The translations under genes and the position numbers were made by a program. Shown one piece after another: positions 8,414 through 19,170 of a stretch of 40,121 bases of DNA. Position 1 is the first letter of the stretch; the number at the start of each line of letters is the position of its first letter. Origin of the DNA: Novosphingobium lindaniclasticum LE124. GTDB lineage: Bacteria; Pseudomonadota; Alphaproteobacteria; Sphingomonadales; Sphingomonadaceae. The notes beneath the pieces were generated by a model. The model had not been told where the DNA came from. It worked only from the letters and a program-made list of their open reading frames with translations, and ran no database searches. The stretch spans positions 1-40,121 of the forward strand of contig NZ_ATHL01000137.1 of NCBI RefSeq assembly GCF_000445125.1, read 5' to 3'.

Positions 8414-9550
8414 CTATCCGCTGCGTCCCTGAAAATAGTCGCGCCGGAAGTCTGCAGCGAACTGCGCGAAGGTTCCCGCGGCGATCGCGTCGCGCATGGC
8501 CTGCATGAGCTGCTGGTAGAACGAGATGTTGTGCTCGGTCATCAGCATCGAGCCGAGGATCTCCCCCGAACGCACGAGATGATGCAGGTAGGCCCTGCTA
8601 TAGGTGCCGCAGGTCGGACACTTGCAGCGCTCGTCCAGGGGGTTCTGGTCTTCCGCATGGCGGGCGTTGCGCAAGTTCAGCGGCCCGTTCCAGGTGAAGG
8701 CCTGGCCATTGCGGCCCGAACGGCTGGGCAGCACGCAATCGAACATGTCGACGCCGCGCTCCACTGCACCTACGAGATCGTCGGGCTTGCCGACGCCCAT
8801 CAGATAGCGCGGACGGTCTGCCGGAAGCTGGCCCGGTGCGAACTCCAGCGTGGAGAACATCGCCTCCTGCCCCTCGCCTACGGCCAGGCCGCCGATGGCG
8901 TAGCCGTCGAACCCGATGTCGATGAGGGCATCGGCCGAGGCCTTGCGCAGACCTTCATCGAGCGCACCCTGCTGAATGCCGAACAAGGCCGAGTTGGCGG
9001 CATGTTCGCCGCCCGCGTCGAAGCCGTCGCGGCTGCGCTTCGCCCAACGCATCGACATTTCCATCGAACGCGCGATCACGTCGCGGGGCTGGTCGATCTT
9101 CGGGCATTCGTCGAAGCACATGACGATATCGGAGCCGAGCAGCCGCTGGATCTCCATCGAGCGCTCGGGCGTCAGCAGGTGGCGCGATCCGTCGAGGTGG
9201 CTGGCGAAAGTCACGCCGTTCTCGGTGATCTTGCGCAGGTCAGACAGGCTCATCACCTGGTAGCCGCCGCTGTCGGTCAGGATCGGGCGGTCCCAGTTCA
9301 TGAACTTGTGCAACCCGCCCAGCCGCGCGACTCGCTCGGCTCCGGGGCGAAGCATGAGGTGGTAGGTATTGCCAAGGATGATGTCAGCGCCGGTGGCGCG
9401 CACATCCTGCGGCTTCATAGCCTTTACGGTAGCGGCAGTTCCCACCGGCATGAAGGCGGGCGTGCGGATTTCGCCGCGGCGCATCTTGATAACGCCGGTC
9501 CGGGCCTTGCCGTCGGTGGCGTGGATGGAGAATTCGAAACGGGGGTTCAT
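8414..9550 (-). CDS. tgt: Queuine tRNA-ribosyltransferase (tRNA-guanine transglycosylase)
   Basis: This 378-residue enzyme exchanges guanine 34 of GUN-anticodon tRNAs for preQ1, which QueA then modifies to epoxyqueuosine. Visible active-site residues are Asp93 in LTDSGGYQ (general acid/base) and Asp271 in MFDCVLPSR (nucleophile). The structural zinc site is Cys309, Cys311, Cys314 and His340. The GGLAVGEG loop is intact. Full length. It is the last gene of the minus-strand block: the DUF481 gene stops 19 bases before its start. queA lies three genes upstream in the same direction, so the two queuosine genes are probably on one transcript. Confidence 0.96.
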   Translation of the reverse strand: MNPRFEFSIHATDGKARTGVIKMRRGEIRTPAFMPVGTAATVKAMKPQDVRATGADIILGNTYHLMLRPGAERVARLGGLHKFMNWDRPILTDSGGYQVMSLSDLRKITENGVTFASHLDGSRHLLTPERSMEIQRLLGSDIVMCFDECPKIDQPRDVIARSMEMSMRWAKRSRDGFDAGGEHAANSALFGIQQGALDEGLRKASADALIDIGFDGYAIGGLAVGEGQEAMFSTLEFAPGQLPADRPRYLMGVGKPDDLVGAVERGVDMFDCVLPSRSGRNGQAFTWNGPLNLRNARHAEDQNPLDERCKCPTCGTYSRAYLHHLVRSGEILGSMLMTEHNISFYQQLMQAMRDAIAAGTFAQFAADFRRDYFQGRSG

Positions 9551-9569
9551 GCCCCGCCCGTTACAGCCT

Positions 9570-10643
9570 TCAGAAGCCGTAGACCAGTGAGAAGCGCGAG
9601 ATCGTGTCGGTCTTGAGCGAGCCGTCCGGCGGCGAGGTTTCGTGCTCGATGGAATAGGACAACCGCGTCTTCAGCCCTCTGCCCATGCCGATTTCGAAGC
9701 CCGTCGCGGAAGTGAACGTACTGTTCCCGGTCTCGATATAGGACGACGCATCCTGGGTGAGCTTCATCGTCGGCAGGATCTGCCAGTCGAAATCCACCGA
9801 CGTGAGCCCCGACCAGGTCGTCTCCTCCGGCACTTCGACGTATCGGGTGCGACGCAGCGCAGGACCGACTTCCATCGACAGCGACACATTGTCACGTTTC
9901 AGGATGCGATAGCCGAGCCCGCCGGACAGCGAGTAGCGGTCGAGATAACCCTGGATCCGATCCTTTTCGTACTGCACGCGGCCGTAAATGAAGAGGCCGT
10001 CGTTCAGCGTGAAGCGGGGCTGGTAGCTCGCCCCGTATTGTTCGCGCGATACGTTGCCACGATCCTTCTGGTAATCGGCGTTCAGTTGCACCGTGTGCTG
10101 CCAGTTCAGCCCCTTGCGGTCCAGCTTGACCGCGCCGGTATAGCCGAAGTTGCTAGTGTTGCCCGTGGCCCGGAAAGCCCCGAGTTCGACTTTGCCGGTC
10201 CAGAGTTCCAGCAAGGCGGCGCGGCGGATCCGCTCCCGCTCGGCATTGGCCTTTTCAGCAATCTCGCGCGCGTTCGCATCCAGGAAAGCCTGGTGCATCG
10301 CGCGAATTTCTTCCTTGTCGTCAGGCTGGGTGGAAACCGCGGCCTTGACGACAGCAGAGACGACCGCCGAATCCTTCGTCCGGACTGCGGCCTCGATCAT
10401 CGACTTGACGTTATCGGGAAGGCGCGGAGCAGGCACGTCTATCAAGGGTGGCGGGGCGACGTAATCGGGCAGCACGAGGCGCAGCGGCAGTTGCTCCACG
10501 GGATCCACCGGCAGCACCTCGATATCGGGAAATGCGTCGAAGCCGAAAGGCTGGAACTGTAGCGTACGGGGTGCCTGCGCCTGCGCCGAAGCGGAAATCA
10601 GAAGAACAGGTACACTGACACAAACAGCCAAACGCATTGTCAT
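9570..10643 (-). CDS. DUF481-family outer-membrane beta-barrel protein
   Basis: This 357-residue exported protein has a signal peptide (about 1-22, cleavage after AQA). A Pro-rich then helical periplasmic region follows (about 25-150, including a charged helix rich in Ala/Glu/Arg). The C-terminal beta-barrel (about 150-357) starts at LWTGKVELGAFRATGNT and alternates aromatic and polar residues. It ends in SRFSLVYGF, the terminal phenylalanine typical of BAM substrates. The barrel resembles DUF481/YdiY-type proteins, some of which are salt-inducible. The start ATG has TAGGTGA upstream; a second in-frame ATG two codons later is equally possible. It lies 17 bases after an ABC permease and 19 before tgt, so it is almost certainly co-transcribed. 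Function is unknown; a link to the exporter is inference from spacing. Confidence 0.82.
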   Translation of the reverse strand: MTMRLAVCVSVPVLLISASAQAQAPRTLQFQPFGFDAFPDIEVLPVDPVEQLPLRLVLPDYVAPPPLIDVPAPRLPDNVKSMIEAAVRTKDSAVVSAVVKAAVSTQPDDKEEIRAMHQAFLDANAREIAEKANAERERIRRAALLELWTGKVELGAFRATGNTSNFGYTGAVKLDRKGLNWQHTVQLNADYQKDRGNVSREQYGASYQPRFTLNDGLFIYGRVQYEKDRIQGYLDRYSLSGGLGYRILKRDNVSLSMEVGPALRRTRYVEVPEETTWSGLTSVDFDWQILPTMKLTQDASSYIETGNSTFTSATGFEIGMGRGLKTRLSYSIEHETSPPDGSLKTDTISRFSLVYGF

Positions 10644-10660
10644 GAAACGATTTCACCTAC

Positions 10661-11434
10661 TCAGGCGCGCAGGCGCCAGCCCGTGCGGAAGATCCAGGCG
10701 ACGATCGCCACACACAGCACGAGGAAGCCCAGCGTCATGCCCAGGGACAGGCCGATGGGGAAATCGGAACTGCCGTAGAAGCACCAGCGCAGACCGTTCA
10801 CCAGATAGACCACCGGGTTCGCCATGGCGACCGAGCGCCAGGGCTCGGGCAGGAGATCGATCGAGTAGAACGTGCCGCCGAGGAATGTCAGTGGCACCAT
10901 GAACAGCACCGGAACGATGCCCAGTTTCTCGAAGCTGTCCGCCCAGATGCCCAGGATGAACCCGAGCAGGGAGAAACTGGCCGAAACCAGGAGGATGAAC
11001 CCCAGGGCGTAGAATGGATGAGCGATCGTGTAATCGACGAAGAAGGTCGCCGTGATCAGGATGATAGCAGCCAATATGAGCGACTTGGTAGCCGCTGCTC
11101 CCACGAAACCGATCAGAGTCTCCGCCACGCCGACAGGCGCCGAGAGCAGTTCGTAGATCGCGCCGGTGAAGCGCGGCATGTAGATGCCGAAGCTGCCGTT
11201 CGAGGTACTTTCGCTGAGCAGGGTCAGCAGAAGCAGACCCGGCACGATGAAGGCGCCATAGTTCACCCCGGCCATGCCCGAATCCATCTTGCTGCCGATC
11301 GCGGCGCCGAAGACGATGAAGTAGAGCACGGTCGTAAGCACCGGGGCCAGGATCGACTGCATCGCGGTGCGCAAGGCCCGCAGGACTTCGCGCTTGTAGA
11401 TGGTCCAGGTGCTGCGCGCGTTGAAGGCGATCAT
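10661..11434 (-). CDS. ABC-2 type transporter permease
   Basis: This 257-residue inner-membrane protein has about six membrane segments. The ABC-2 permease landmarks are the N-terminal amphipathic lead-in (NARSTWTIYKREVLRALRT), IYMPRFTGAIYELLSAP in the cytoplasmic coupling loop, and PLTFLGGTFYSIDLLPEPWRSVAMANPVVYLVNGLRW. The last is typical of YadH/NodJ-like permeases. The start overlaps the stop of the ATPase gene by four bases (ATGA), so the two subunits are translationally coupled. One copy would form a homodimer with two ATPase subunits. The substrate is unknown; this class exports lipids, polysaccharides or drugs. Confidence 0.92.
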   Translation of the reverse strand: MIAFNARSTWTIYKREVLRALRTAMQSILAPVLTTVLYFIVFGAAIGSKMDSGMAGVNYGAFIVPGLLLLTLLSESTSNGSFGIYMPRFTGAIYELLSAPVGVAETLIGFVGAAATKSLILAAIILITATFFVDYTIAHPFYALGFILLVSASFSLLGFILGIWADSFEKLGIVPVLFMVPLTFLGGTFYSIDLLPEPWRSVAMANPVVYLVNGLRWCFYGSSDFPIGLSLGMTLGFLVLCVAIVAWIFRTGWRLRA

Positions 11435-12366
11435 GCCGCCGCTCCTTCCAGAAGATCGACGAATATGTCTTCGAGGCTCGATTCGCGGATGTCGATCGAA
11501 GTGTAGTCGATGCCGTTGGCCACCAGGTCCTTGGTGAGCTGCGCAACCTCGGCTTTGCCGCCCCCGTACCCGTCGCCGCCGCGATAGAGCAGTTCGTGCC
11601 CGCCTTGGGCGAGGGAGAGATTATAGCCTGCCAGCACTTCGGGAATGCACGCCAGCGGCGTCACCAGGCCGATATGCGCTTCGGTACGACCCAATCGCTT
11701 CATCAGGGAGCGGGTCTCCTCGACCATGCGAATGCTGCCGGCCTGGATGATGCCGACGCGGTCCGCCATCTCTTCCGCTTCCTCGATGTAGTGCGTGGTC
11801 AGGATGATCGTCGTGCCCCGATCGCGAAGCTTGGCGATCTGCGCCCACATGTCGCGGCGAAGCTCGACGTCGACGCCGGCGGTCGGCTCATCGAGGAACA
11901 GCAGGTCGGGTTCGTGGGCGAGCGCCTTGGCGATCAGCACGCGGCGCTTCATGCCGCCGGAAAGTGCACGGATCTGCGCCTTGCGCTTGTCCCAGAGGCT
12001 GAGAGCGCGCAGGATCTCCTCGATCCGCGCGGGATCGGGCGCAAGGCCGAACAGGCCTCGCGAGTAATTGACGGTGTGAAGGACCGTCTCGAACATATCG
12101 GTCGCCAGTTCCTGCGGAACCAGGCCGATCCGCGCGCGCAGGCTGCGCCAATTGCGGGTGATGTCCTCGCCGAAGACCCGCATGGTGCCGCTGCTGGGCC
12201 GCACCAGGCCGCAGACGGCGCCGATCAGCGTGGTCTTGCCCGCGCCGTTCGGCCCGAGCAACGCGAAGATCTCGCCCTTGTTGATCGTGAGGTCGACGCC
12301 CTGAAGCGCGGTGAAGCCCCCGGCGTAAGTCTTGGTAAGACCGCTGATTTCGAGAATGGGTTCCAT
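11431..12366 (-). CDS. ABC transporter ATP-binding subunit (YadG/CcmA-like)
   Basis: This 311-residue ATPase energises the adjacent ABC-2 permease. Walker A is GPNGAGKT (38-45). The Q-loop is in GLVPQEL, the signature is LSGGMKRR, Walker B is LLFLDEPTAG and the switch histidine is in TTHYIEEAEEM. A C-terminal extension (about 220-311) ends IRESSLEDIFVDLLEGAAA, as in DrrA/YadG-type exporters. I start at ATG 12366 (MEPILEISGLTKTY), where family members begin. An in-frame TTG at 12402 would add twelve residues but has its AAGGGA too close. queA stops 42 bases upstream. Confidence 0.93.
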   Translation of the reverse strand: MEPILEISGLTKTYAGGFTALQGVDLTINKGEIFALLGPNGAGKTTLIGAVCGLVRPSSGTMRVFGEDITRNWRSLRARIGLVPQELATDMFETVLHTVNYSRGLFGLAPDPARIEEILRALSLWDKRKAQIRALSGGMKRRVLIAKALAHEPDLLFLDEPTAGVDVELRRDMWAQIAKLRDRGTTIILTTHYIEEAEEMADRVGIIQAGSIRMVEETRSLMKRLGRTEAHIGLVTPLACIPEVLAGYNLSLAQGGHELLYRGGDGYGGGKAEVAQLTKDLVANGIDYTSIDIRESSLEDIFVDLLEGAAA

Positions 12367-12408
12367 GGACCGCGTGATGCGCGAAACCGGTGACAGTTCC
12401 AAGTCCCT

Positions 12409-13443
12409 TCAGGGCAAAAGAAGACTGGAATCGCCGTAGGAATAGAAGCGGTATGCCTTGCTGATGGCATGGGCGTAGACTTCCTGCATCCGCTCCAGCC
12501 CCATGAGCGCGGAAACCAGCATGAACAGCGTCGACTTGGGCAAGTGGAAGTTGGTCATCAACCCGTCGATCGCCTTGAAGCGGTAACCCGGGGTGATAAA
12601 GATCGAAGTGTCGCCTTCGAAGGGACGAATCATGTCATCCTCGCCGGCCGCGCTTTCGAGGAGGCGCAGGCTGGTGGTGCCGACCGCGATGACGCGCCCT
12701 CCCGCCGCGCGTGCGGCATTGAGGCGGTCTGCGGTGGCGGCATCGATACGGCCCCATTCCGCATGCATCTTGTGGTCGGCCGTCTCATCGGCCTTGACCG
12801 GCAGGAACGTCCCCGCACCGACGTGGAGGGTCAGGGTCTCTCGCTTGATACCGGCCGCATCCAGCCGCTCGATCAGTTCCGGTGTGAAATGCAGCGCGGC
12901 AGTCGGCGCCGCGACGGCGCCTTTCTCGCGCGCGAACATCGTCTGGTAGTCGCTGGCATCCTGCTCATCGGTCTGTCGCTTGCCCGCGATATAGGGCGGC
13001 AGCGGCATGCGCCCTGCCCGTTCCAGCAGGACTTCCACCGGCTCATCACCCTCGAAGAACAGGGTCCAGCTGCCGTCCTCGTGGCGCTCTTCGGCGAGCG
13101 CGCTGACGTCTGCAGGAAATTCCATGCGGTCCCCGGCCTTCAGTCGCTTGGCGTTGCGGACGAAAGCCTGCCAGCGGCGAAGATCGATGCGCTTGTGGAG
13201 CGTGGCGCCGATCTTCGCCTCGCCGCGGCGTCCTTCGAGCTGGGCGGGAATGACGCGGGTGTCGTTGAAGACCAGAACGTCCCCGGCGCGCAGTTCGCCG
13301 GGAAGATCGCGCACGACGCGCTCGACCAGCGGTCCCTGGTCACGGCCCTGCACCACCAGCATCCGCGCCGAGTCGCGCGGGCGCGCGGGGCGAAGGGCGA
13401 TATTCTCAGGTGGAAGGTCGAAGTCGAAAAGGTCAACGCGCAT
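12409..13443 (-). CDS. queA: S-adenosylmethionine:tRNA ribosyltransferase-isomerase
   Basis: This 344-residue enzyme moves and isomerises the ribose of SAM onto preQ1 at tRNA position 34, giving epoxyqueuosine. It shows the QueA start MRVDLFDFDLPPENIALRPARPRDSAR-type motif region, VFNDTRVIPAQLEGRR, PPYIAG, AAPTAALHFTPELIERLDAAGI, HVGAGTFLPVK and the C-terminal FHLPKSTLFMLVSALMG. Full length. Its Shine-Dalgarno (AGAGGGG) and ATG both lie in the 3' arm of a 42-base palindrome (13436-13477), described separately, so translation may depend on melting of an RNA hairpin. It lies 53 bases downstream of the isomerase gene and is followed by the ABC exporter genes and tgt. Confidence 0.96.
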   Translation of the reverse strand: MRVDLFDFDLPPENIALRPARPRDSARMLVVQGRDQGPLVERVVRDLPGELRAGDVLVFNDTRVIPAQLEGRRGEAKIGATLHKRIDLRRWQAFVRNAKRLKAGDRMEFPADVSALAEERHEDGSWTLFFEGDEPVEVLLERAGRMPLPPYIAGKRQTDEQDASDYQTMFAREKGAVAAPTAALHFTPELIERLDAAGIKRETLTLHVGAGTFLPVKADETADHKMHAEWGRIDAATADRLNAARAAGGRVIAVGTTSLRLLESAAGEDDMIRPFEGDTSIFITPGYRFKAIDGLMTNFHLPKSTLFMLVSALMGLERMQEVYAHAISKAYRFYSYGDSSLLLP

Positions 13444-13477
13444 GGAGCGCCCCTCTAGAGGCGCGCTCCATGCGCGT
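13436..13477. repeat. 42-bp near-perfect palindrome covering the queA start
   Basis: The two 21-base arms meet at TCTAGA with no spacer, and 20 of 21 base pairs match; the only mismatch is C13451 opposite C13462. On the queA (minus) strand the 3' arm contains AGAGGGG, the ATG and the first codons, and the 5' arm contains a second ATG at 13471. No T run follows on either strand, so it does not look like a terminator. A cruciform, protein-binding site or translation-controlling hairpin is possible. Confidence 0.85.
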
Positions 13478-13496
13478 CATCCATTTTTCGAGCGGA

Positions 13497-14183
<687 letters not shown>

Positions 14184-14294
14184 CGAATACTCACAGGAAG
14201 GAAGCCGTTCAGGTCAGGGGCGATAGTGCCCCGGTGCTGACGTGACAATGAATGAATTTGTCGCAAGGGCGTCTCGGCGATGTCTCGGGCGCGC

Positions 14295-14807
14295 TCAGTA
14301 GTCTCCGAGAAGCCCGGTCTCGGCGATGCGGCCGACCACGTCGTCGCGCACGGCGGGGCTGACGAAACGGGCGATATCGCCGCCGAACAGGGCGATCTCC
14401 TTGACGAGCTTGGAGGCGATCGGCTGGAGGCTGACATCCGCCATCAGGAACACCGTCTCGATGTTCGGATTGAGCTGCTGGTTCATGCCGGCCATCTGGT
14501 ACTCGTACTCGAAGTCGGCGACGGCGCGCAGTCCCCTGACGATGACGCTGGCTCCCTGCTTCTGCGCAAACTTCATCAGCAGCGCATTGAAGCCGGTGAC
14601 GGTGACGTTGCTGATCCCCAGCGACGCCACTTCGCGCTCGACCATCGCCATGCGCTCTTCCGGCGTGAACAGCGGGTTCTTGGAAGGGTTGGTGGTCACC
14701 CCGATGATCAGCCGATCGACGAGCTTGGCGCCCCGCCGGATAATGTCGGCATGACCCAAGGTGATGGGATCGAAAGTTCCGGGATAGACCCCGATGCGTT
14801 CAGTCAT
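14295..14807 (-). CDS. coaD: Phosphopantetheine adenylyltransferase
   Basis: This 170-residue enzyme transfers AMP from ATP to 4'-phosphopantetheine, giving dephospho-CoA, the penultimate step of coenzyme A synthesis. The nucleotidyltransferase motif GTFDPITLGHADII is at 10-23. VRGLRAVADFEYEYQMAGMN follows in the middle, and the C-terminal part FGGDIARFVSPAVRDDV corresponds to the ISSTxVR region in a diverged form. Family length. GGGGAAG sits six bases before the ATG. It lies 100 bases downstream of ispA on the same strand. Confidence 0.96.
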   Translation of the reverse strand: MTERIGVYPGTFDPITLGHADIIRRGAKLVDRLIIGVTTNPSKNPLFTPEERMAMVEREVASLGISNVTVTGFNALLMKFAQKQGASVIVRGLRAVADFEYEYQMAGMNQQLNPNIETVFLMADVSLQPIASKLVKEIALFGGDIARFVSPAVRDDVVGRIAETGLLGDY

Positions 14808-14907
14808 GCGATCTTCCCCGTTTTCCTTGATCGTGCCCGGTCGTTCTCACACCCACGCCCGTGCCGCCGGCAGCATCGCGTCGGCGCTTCTGGCCTGGCA
14901 GCGCTCT

Positions 14908-15816
14908 TTAGTGATCCCGCTCGACGATATAGCGCGCGACGGCCCGCAGCAGGTCGGCTTCCTTGCCGTGCTGCGCAAGGTGGCCGATCGCCTGTTCGAC
15001 CAGCATTCGCGCCTGTTCGCGGGCGCGGGCCGGGCCGAGCAGCGAGACGAAGGTTTCCTTGCCCGCATCCGCATCCTTGCCCACAGCCTTGCCGGCCACC
15101 GAGGCGTCGCCCTCGTGATCGATGAGGTCGTCCGCGATCTGGAACGCGAGGCCGATGTCGCGGGCATAGCCGCGAAGATGCGCGCGTCCTTCCGGCGGCA
15201 GACGGCCCAGGATCGCGCCCATCTCCACCGCCGCGCCGAGCAGCGCGCCCGTCTTGAGCTGCTGGAGCCGGGTGACGGTCTGAAGGTCGAACTCGCTGGT
15301 TTCGGCCACGAGATCCATCATCTGGCCGCCGGCCATCCCTTGCGCCCCGCTGGCATGACCAAGCGCCTGCACCAGTTCGATCCGCGTGAAGGGATCCGCG
15401 CTCGTGGCGGAATCGCTCAGCACTTCGAAAGCGAAAGCATGAAGCGAGTCTCCGGCCAGCACCGCCGTAGCTTCGTCGAAGGCGAGGTGCAGGGTCGGCT
15501 TGCCGTGACGCACGGCGTCATCGTCCATGCACGGCAGATCGTCGTGGATCAGCGAGTAGACATGGATCGATTCGATCGCGACGGCGGCGCGAATGGCCGC
15601 TTCCCGCACGACGCCGTACATCTCCGCAACAGCCGTCAGCAGCAAGGGCCGCAGCCGCTTGCCACCGCCGATCGCGGCATAACGCATCGCCTCTACCAAA
15701 CGGGCCCGGGCATCGCTGGGCACCGGCAGCAGCGCGTCGAAGGCGCCGTCGATTTCTTCGGCGATACGAGCCAGACCTTCGGAGAGGACCGGATCCATCA
15801 CGGTGACCTCGGCCAC
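14908..15816 (-). CDS. ispA: Short-chain polyprenyl diphosphate synthase (farnesyl diphosphate synthase)
   Basis: This 302-residue prenyltransferase condenses isopentenyl diphosphate with DMAPP and GPP to farnesyl diphosphate, precursor of quinones, undecaprenyl phosphate, hopanoids and carotenoids. The first Asp-rich motif is HDDLPCMDDD, GGGKRLRP precedes it, and the second Asp-rich motif is FQIADDLIDHEGD. The two extra residues in the first motif are typical of bacterial IspA. The start at 15816 is three bases after the xseB stop, so the pair is coupled; a second ATG six codons in (MDPVLSEG) is also possible. xseB-ispA is a widespread pairing. Confidence 0.94.
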   Translation of the reverse strand: MAEVTVMDPVLSEGLARIAEEIDGAFDALLPVPSDARARLVEAMRYAAIGGGKRLRPLLLTAVAEMYGVVREAAIRAAVAIESIHVYSLIHDDLPCMDDDAVRHGKPTLHLAFDEATAVLAGDSLHAFAFEVLSDSATSADPFTRIELVQALGHASGAQGMAGGQMMDLVAETSEFDLQTVTRLQQLKTGALLGAAVEMGAILGRLPPEGRAHLRGYARDIGLAFQIADDLIDHEGDASVAGKAVGKDADAGKETFVSLLGPARAREQARMLVEQAIGHLAQHGKEADLLRAVARYIVERDH

Positions 15817-15819
15817 GAC

Positions 15820-16083
15820 TCAGCGATCCGCCGTGTCGAACGGCTGGGTTCCAGTCGGAACCCCGTCCGGCCCGGCGACGATGCGCTCGATGCGCGCCTG
15901 CGCGGCGTCCAGCCGCTTCTGGCAATGCTGGCGCAGCGCATCGCCGCGTTCGTAGAGCGTGATCGAATCGTCGAGCGGCACGTCGCCGCTTTCGAGACGG
16001 CGCACCACGTCTTCCAGCGCGCGCAGCGCATCCTCGAAGCTCATCCCAGCGATTTCGCCGATTTCGGCACTCTTCTCAGTCAT
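15820..16083 (-). CDS. xseB: Exodeoxyribonuclease VII small subunit
   Basis: This 87-residue helical subunit binds XseA to form exonuclease VII, which degrades single-stranded DNA. The XseB core is MSFEDALRALEDVVRRLESGDVPLDDSITLYERGDALRQHCQKRLDAAQARIE in outline, with the family signature LExGxxxLDxSIxLYExG. The start at 16083 (MTEKSAEIGE) is favoured; the longer frame to 16203 runs into the purL promoter region. xseA is not in the window. It opens the nine-gene minus-strand block and diverges from purL across 140 bases. Confidence 0.93.
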   Translation of the reverse strand: MTEKSAEIGEIAGMSFEDALRALEDVVRRLESGDVPLDDSITLYERGDALRQHCQKRLDAAQARIERIVAGPDGVPTGTQPFDTADR

Positions 16084-16223
16084 GAAGCCTGCAATGAAGC
16101 GCCCGCGTTCACCGGTCAAGGCGGGACTGGAGGACATCGCGCCGAAGCCCGCGGTCGGCCGCTGTAAAATCGCCTTGTTTTTCGCTCTAGCGAAGCGTCC
16201 CACTCGGCGCTAAGGCGCGTCGC

Positions 16224-18383
<2,160 letters not shown>

Positions 18384-18408
18384 TCGCCTTCCTCCGCTTA
18401 GAGAAACG

Positions 18409-18436
18409 AAAGGGCGCCTACAGGGCGCCCTTTTTT
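18409..18436. terminator. Intrinsic terminator of purL
   Basis: GGGCGCC (18412-18418) pairs with GGCGCCC (18424-18430) around TACAG, flanked by AAA on the left and six T on the right. It can also terminate the convergent serB-DUF1345 transcript. Confidence 0.88.
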
Positions 18437-18496
18437 CATCCCCCTCCCCACTTTGGTCATCTGCGAGAAATGGATGTAGTTCGCCGCGGTGTTGCC

Positions 18497-19156
18497 TCAG
18501 GTCCCGCCGCTGGAGGATGCCAGCACATTAACGGTCAGCGCCAGAATGCCGAGGTTGAAGGCAAAGGCGAATAGCCCGTGGAACGTCGAGATCCGGCGCA
18601 CGGCGGAATCGGTGATCTCTATGTCCGCCGTCTGACAGGTCATGCCGATCACGAAGGCGAAGTTTACGAAGTCCGCGAAATCCGGCGTGCACCCGCCGGG
18701 AAAATCCAGCCCTTTGCGATCCGCTCCCTCCCGCGCGGAATAGTAGAGACGAGCGTAATGGAAGGCGTAGATGAGGTTGGCGAATGTCCAGCAGGCCAGC
18801 AGCGTCACGACAAGAAGCGCGATCTCGCCAGGAACGAGGCTCTTGTTGTCGAGCACCAGAGTGCCCAGCGCGGCCAGGATCACGGAGGAGATCAGTCCCG
18901 TCAGCAGGAGCAGCAGGACCTGCCCGGCGTCGTCACGCTTCGCCTGTCGGCGCATGACCTCCGGGTTGCCGTCCCGCCACAAGGGCACGCACGATAGGAC
19001 GAAGACGATGACCGCAAGATCGAAGGCGGTAACCACCGCCTCGACCGCGCCGATCACCGCCAGCAGCGGCCAGACGGATGTCGCCAGGACGGCAAGGAAC
19101 AGAAGATAGCGAGGGTGCGACAGCCGGTTCAGGATCGAGGTTCCACTGCCCGCCAT
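18497..19156 (-). CDS. DUF1345-type integral membrane protein
   Basis: This 219-residue membrane protein has about five hydrophobic segments. The family-like part is the second half: ANLIYAFHYARLYYS, then GCTPDFADFVNFAFVIGMTCQTADIEITDSAVRRISTFHGLFAFAFNLGILALTVN in outline, close to the DUF1345 pattern of a membrane segment with FxxGMTxQTxD and a final HxxxxFxxNxxxxAxxxN. Function is unknown. I start at 19156 (MAGSGTSILNRL) because AAGGAG lies upstream with proper spacing; the next in-frame ATG upstream falls inside serB. The start is 14 bases after the serB stop, so the two genes form an operon. Confidence 0.8.
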   Translation of the reverse strand: MAGSGTSILNRLSHPRYLLFLAVLATSVWPLLAVIGAVEAVVTAFDLAVIVFVLSCVPLWRDGNPEVMRRQAKRDDAGQVLLLLLTGLISSVILAALGTLVLDNKSLVPGEIALLVVTLLACWTFANLIYAFHYARLYYSAREGADRKGLDFPGGCTPDFADFVNFAFVIGMTCQTADIEITDSAVRRISTFHGLFAFAFNLGILALTVNVLASSSGGT

Positions 19157-19170
19157 CGCCCCTCGCTCCT

